Source: JALOAP01 sp964632355 (lineage in GTDB: Bacteria > Chloroflexota > Dehalococcoidia > Tepidiformales > Tepidiformaceae). Taken from it: a stretch of DNA of 25,818 nucleotides. Under the pieces are notes generated by a model. That model made no database searches and had not been told where the DNA came from. It saw only the letters and a program-made list of their open reading frames with translations. The stretch covers positions 1-25,818 of the forward strand of contig CAZWBW010000034.1 in assembly GCA_964632355.1 (NCBI GenBank). Direction: 5' to 3'. Every line of letters begins with the position of its first letter. Within the stretch, counting starts at the first letter, position 1. A program made the position numbers and the translations under genes. Below are positions 21,958 through 25,818 of this stretch, piece by piece.

Positions 21958-22527
21958 GTGTTCGAGAACGTGCGCGAGGACATCCGCGTCGCCACGCAGT
22001 GGCACGAGGTGCCGATTGCCCGGCGCCTCTTCGGGGAGACCGGGGCGCGTGTCGCTGCCGTGCTACTTTCCCCGGAACTGCAGACCGTGCTCATCTACCG
22101 ATTCCAGGCGTGGACGCGGCGGAAGAGGATTCCGTTGGTCCCGAACCTGTGTCAGCGGCTGACGATGCTGCTCGCGGGCGTTTCGATCGGCGACTACACA
22201 ACCATCGGGCCGGGGCTGCTGTTGAACCACGGGCATGTCGTGATCGACGGGTTCACGGGCATCGGGAGGAACTGTTCCATCGCGCCGTTCGTGACCATCG
22301 GGTTGAACACCGGGGGCCCGGACCCGAGCCTGGAGGGTCCGCGGGTCGGTGATAGCGTGTTCATCGGGACGGGTGCGAAGATCCTCGGCCCGGTGCGCAT
22401 CGGGGACAACGCACGCATCGGCGCGAATGCGGTGGTCCTGCACGACGTGCCGGCGAACAGCACCGCGGTCGGGGTGCCGGCGAGGGTGCTAGAGCACGAG
22501 TACCCGCTGGGGCCGACGAAAGAGTAG
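21958..22527 (+). CDS. Serine O-acetyltransferase-like hexapeptide-repeat acyltransferase
   Basis: The 189-residue protein has an N-terminal helical part beginning (M)FENVREDIRVATQW, as in CysE proteins. A left-handed beta-helix of hexapeptides follows: IGDYTTIGPGLLLNHGHVVI, then IGRNCSIAPFVTIG, then IGTGAKILGPVRIGDNARIG, ending DVPANSTAVGVPARVLEHE. The catalytic His lies in LNHGHVVI; CysE proteins usually have Asp-His here, while this one has Asn-His. O-acetylserine formation for cysteine synthesis is the best guess; another acyltransferase is possible. The start is GTG 21958, since no ATG fits. TAACCT lies 11 nt upstream and could be a -10. The gap to the prenyl synthase is 35 nt. Confidence 0.8.
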   Translation: MFENVREDIRVATQWHEVPIARRLFGETGARVAAVLLSPELQTVLIYRFQAWTRRKRIPLVPNLCQRLTMLLAGVSIGDYTTIGPGLLLNHGHVVIDGFTGIGRNCSIAPFVTIGLNTGGPDPSLEGPRVGDSVFIGTGAKILGPVRIGDNARIGANAVVLHDVPANSTAVGVPARVLEHEYPLGPTKE

Positions 22528-22529
22528 GG

Positions 22530-22562
22530 ACAGCCCTCGCCGGTGCATCCGGCGAGGGCTGT
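22530..22562 (+). terminator. Strong 14-bp hairpin after the acyltransferase gene
   Basis: ACAGCCCTCGCCGG (22530-22543) and CCGGCGAGGGCTGT (22549-22562) pair perfectly around a TGCAT loop, starting just after the TAG. This is the shape of an intrinsic terminator. The following T run cannot be judged because the sequence becomes N at 22565. The next gene lies on the other strand, which also fits a termination point. Confidence 0.7.
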
Positions 22563-22564
22563 GG

Positions 22565-22574
22565 NNNNNNNNNN
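22565..22574. other. Assembly gap of 10 N
   Basis: Ten N mark a scaffold join; the true length is not known, since such runs are often placeholders. It follows the 14-bp hairpin and removes the end of the VOC gene on the minus strand. Statements about spacing or adjacency across it are not reliable. Confidence 0.98.
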
Positions 22575-23024
22575 GTTCGCCATTGCGGCCATGGCCTGCT
22601 GCATCTCCTCTTCGGAAACGTCGCGGATGTGGGTAGAGATGTGCCAGCGGTGTCCGAACGGATCGCGCAGCGTAGCGACCCGGTCGCCGTAGAACTCGTC
22701 GTTGGGCCCACGCTCTACGGTGGCGCCAGCCCCGCGGGCCTTCTCGACTACCTGGTCGACGTTCTCGACGTACATCTGGATTGTGACCGGCGTGCTGTCG
22801 CCCTGCGGGCCACGAGAACCCAGCTCGGGGTACTCGTCGGCGAGCATGACTACGGAGTCACCGATCTCGATTTCGGCATGCCCGACCTTGCCATCGGGTC
22901 CATTGACGCGCATGCGTTCGCGAGCGCTGAATGCGTTGGAGTAGAAGTCGATGGCTGCAGAAGCGTTGTTGACGGTGAGGTACGGGGTAACGCTGTGATA
23001 CCCCTCGGGGATGGGATCGACCAT
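22575..23024 (-). CDS. VOC/glyoxalase-fold (PhnB-like) protein, 3' end lost in the gap
   Basis: The visible 150 codons encode a vicinal-oxygen-chelate fold protein: MVDPIPEGYHSVTPYLTVNN, FYSNAFSARERMRV, GKVGHAEIEIGDSVVMLADE, then VEKARGAGATVERGPNDEFY and LRDPFGHRWHIS. This is the PhnB/DUF1428-like two-half pattern, with metal-ligand candidates His in GHAEIEIG and Glu/His late in the domain. The last visible residues (VSEEEMQQAMAAMAN) resemble the usual C-terminus, so only a few residues are probably missing. The substrate is unknown; bleomycin-resistance-like or glyoxalase-like roles are equally open. ATG 23024 has GGAGG 6 nt upstream. A CRP-like site and the gltD terminator lie before it, so it is its own unit. 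Confidence 0.88.
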
Positions 23025-23083
23025 AGGGCGCCTCCTTGTGGGTGGAACGGTCCAGTTGGCCACAGTTCGGGACGGCGCTGCAA

Positions 23084-23097
23084 GTGAACCACATCAC
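23084..23097. promoter_or_regulatory. CRP/FNR-family-like palindrome upstream of the VOC gene
   Basis: GTGA (23084-23087), six bases, then TCAC (23094-23097) make the symmetric core of a CRP-type site. On the minus strand it reads TGTGA-N6-TCACT. It is centred about 66 bp before the VOC start, between the gltD terminator and that gene. I could not fix a promoter around it, and no CRP-type regulator gene is in the window. Confidence 0.35.
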
Positions 23098-23103
23098 ACA
23101 TCG

Positions 23104-23139
23104 AAAAGAGGGATGGGGGAGCGACGTACTCCCCATCCC
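23104..23139 (-). terminator. Rho-independent terminator after gltD
   Basis: On the minus strand, 19 nt after the gltD TGA, GGGATGGGG pairs with CCCCATCCC. The stem has at least 9 bp, extended by AG/CT with one bulged base. It is followed at once by TCTTTTC. Stem plus T run is the standard intrinsic terminator and closes the gltBD unit. Confidence 0.8.
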
Positions 23140-23158
23140 GTCTATTCGAACACCGCGC

Positions 23159-24593
23159 TCAGCAGGTGTTTGGCAACGCCGTGTCGCCCATGAGATAGCG
23201 GTCGATGCCACGAGCAGCCTGGCGGCCCTCTGCGATGGCCCAAACGATGAGCGACTGGCCGCGAGTCATGTCGCCGGCGGTGAAGACGCCCGGGACGGAC
23301 GTCATCTTGTTCGCGTCGGACTTAACGTTGCCGCGAGCATCGAGCTCGACGCCGAGCTGGTCGAGCACTCCGCCGGGTTCGGGGCCAAGGAACCCCATCG
23401 CGAGCAGCAGGAGGTCGACGTCCTGTTCGAACTCAGTGCCGGGAATCTCGCGCATGACCTGCCGGCCGCCTTCGTTGACCCATTCGAGGCGGACACCGTG
23501 GAGCTTCTTGAGCACCCCGTTTTCGCCGGAGAGGCGCTTCGTGAGGATGGAGTAGTCACGTTCGCCGCCCTCTTCGTGGGCGGAGGAAACGCGATAGATC
23601 ATCGGATAGGTGGGCCAGGGCATCGCCTCCGTGCGAGACAGCGGCGGCTTCGGGAGCAGTTCGTACTGCAGCACCTCGCGCGCGCCCTGCCGGTGTGCGG
23701 TGCCCAGGCAGTCCGCGCCGGTGTCGCCGCCGCCGAGGATGATTACGCGCTTCCCCTTCGCATCGAGGGAGGGGTCGTAGGGGAGCTCGTCGCCGGCATT
23801 ACGGCGGTTCTGCGGCGTGAGGTACTCCATCGCGAAGTACACGCCCCGCAGATCGCGGCCGGGGACATCGAGGTCACGCGGCTTCGTGGCGCCACCGGCG
23901 AGGCAGATGGCGTCGAATTGCGCGCGGAGGTCATCGCCGGTTATGTCATACCCGACGTTCACGCCGGGCCGGAACACGACACCTTCGGCCTCCATCTGCT
24001 GGAGCCGCCGATCGAGGACGTGCTTCTCCATCTTGAAGTCGGGGATACCGTAGCGGAGAAGCCCGCCGATGCGGTCGGCGCGTTCGAACACCGTGACGGA
24101 GTGGCCGGCGCGAGCGAGCTGCTGTGCGGCGGCGAGGCCGGCGGGGCCGGACCCGACGACGGCGACGGACTTGCCGGTTCGCACCTTCGGGGGCTGGGGC
24201 TTCACCCAGCCGGCGGCCCAGGCGTGTTCGATGATCTCGTACTCGACCTGCTTGATCGTGACCGGGTCGTTGTTGATACCGAGCACGCAGGCCGCTTCAC
24301 ACGGGGCCGGGCAAAGACGGCCAGTGAACTCGGGGAAGTTGTTCGTGGCGTGGAGGCGGTCGATGGCCTCGCGCCAGCGGTCGCGGTAGACCAGGTCGTT
24401 CCAGTCGGGGATGACGTTCCCGACGGGGCAGCCGGAGTGGCAGAAGGGAATGCCGCAGTCCATGCACCGGGCGGCCTGCCGATGCAGACGGTCGCGGGGG
24501 AACTCTTCATAGACTTCGAGCCAGTCGCGGACGCGCTCCTCGACGGGTCGCCGCCGGGGCGTCTCGCGTGTGTACTCCATGAACCCGGTTGGC

Positions 24594-24601
<8 letters not shown>
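23159..24601 (-). CDS. gltD: Glutamate synthase small (beta) subunit
   Basis: GltD passes electrons from NADPH through FAD and iron-sulfur clusters to GltB, supporting glutamate formation from glutamine and 2-oxoglutarate. The 480-residue protein has the N-terminal cluster cysteines Cys46, 49, 54 and 58 (CMDCGIPFCHSGCP) and Cys97, 101 and 105 (CPAPCEAAC). The FAD motif VVGSGPAGLAAAQQLARAG starts near 148, the NAD(P)H motif ILGGGDTGADC ends at 298, and the C-terminal FAD segment is AGDMTRGQSLIVWAIAEGR. Length is normal. The start is GTG 24601, with GGAGG 6 nt upstream, overlapping the gltB end by 8 nt. Followed by an intrinsic terminator. Confidence 0.97.

Positions 24602-25818
<1,217 letters not shown>

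Overview
The window is a gene-dense, high-GC bacterial chromosome segment of ordinary housekeeping genes, with no transposase, tRNA, rRNA or CRISPR array that I could see. A DUF951 protein, a bifunctional-nuclease (DUF151) protein, the MEP isoprenoid pathway, a class II aldolase of unusual length, FliA/WhiG-type and OmpR-type regulators and frequent GTG/TTG starts together suggest a Chloroflexota-like lineage (Dehalococcoidia or a relative). This is an inference from gene content, not a taxonomic placement.

Region 1 (1-7477, minus strand) is an F1Fo ATP synthase operon read right to left: atpZ/I-like, atpB, atpE, atpF, atpH, atpA, atpG, then two genes that do not belong to the complex (a HAD-family phosphatase and a crotonase-fold protein), then atpD, which runs off the left edge. 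The two foreign genes sit exactly between atpG and atpD and are tightly coupled to atpG. AtpB carries an acidic insertion of about 130 residues and a His/Asp/Glu-rich tail. Region 2 (7501-11176, minus) holds a bifunctional-nuclease-family gene with its own clear promoter, and a compact operon murI-pyrF-DUF951-MFS in which the first three genes are joined by GTGA overlaps.

Region 3 (11232-13126) has a ComB-like phosphatase gene (plus) converging on ispG (minus); their stop codons overlap. Region 4 (13373-22527, plus) runs: FliA/WhiG-type sigma factor, an OmpR-type regulator with a degenerate receiver, a long class II aldolase-like protein, a canonical response regulator and histidine kinase pair, an 88-residue unknown protein, dxs, a polyprenyl diphosphate synthase and a serine-acetyltransferase-like protein. 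IspG, Dxs and the prenyl synthase give early, late and chain-elongation steps of isoprenoid synthesis.

A 10-N assembly gap (22565-22574) follows a 14-bp hairpin. Beyond it (minus strand) are a VOC/glyoxalase-fold gene cut at its 3' end by the gap, and the glutamate synthase pair gltB (5' end off the right edge) and gltD, closed by a rho-independent terminator.

The most notable observations are the two genes embedded in the atp operon (one apparently with a CTG start), the enlarged AtpB, three genes with a -10 hexamer exactly 7 nt before the ATG (a leaderless-mRNA pattern), and a pseudo-receiver regulator behind a leader with two competing hairpins next to its ribosome binding site. I found no intergenic stretch longer than 300 bases.
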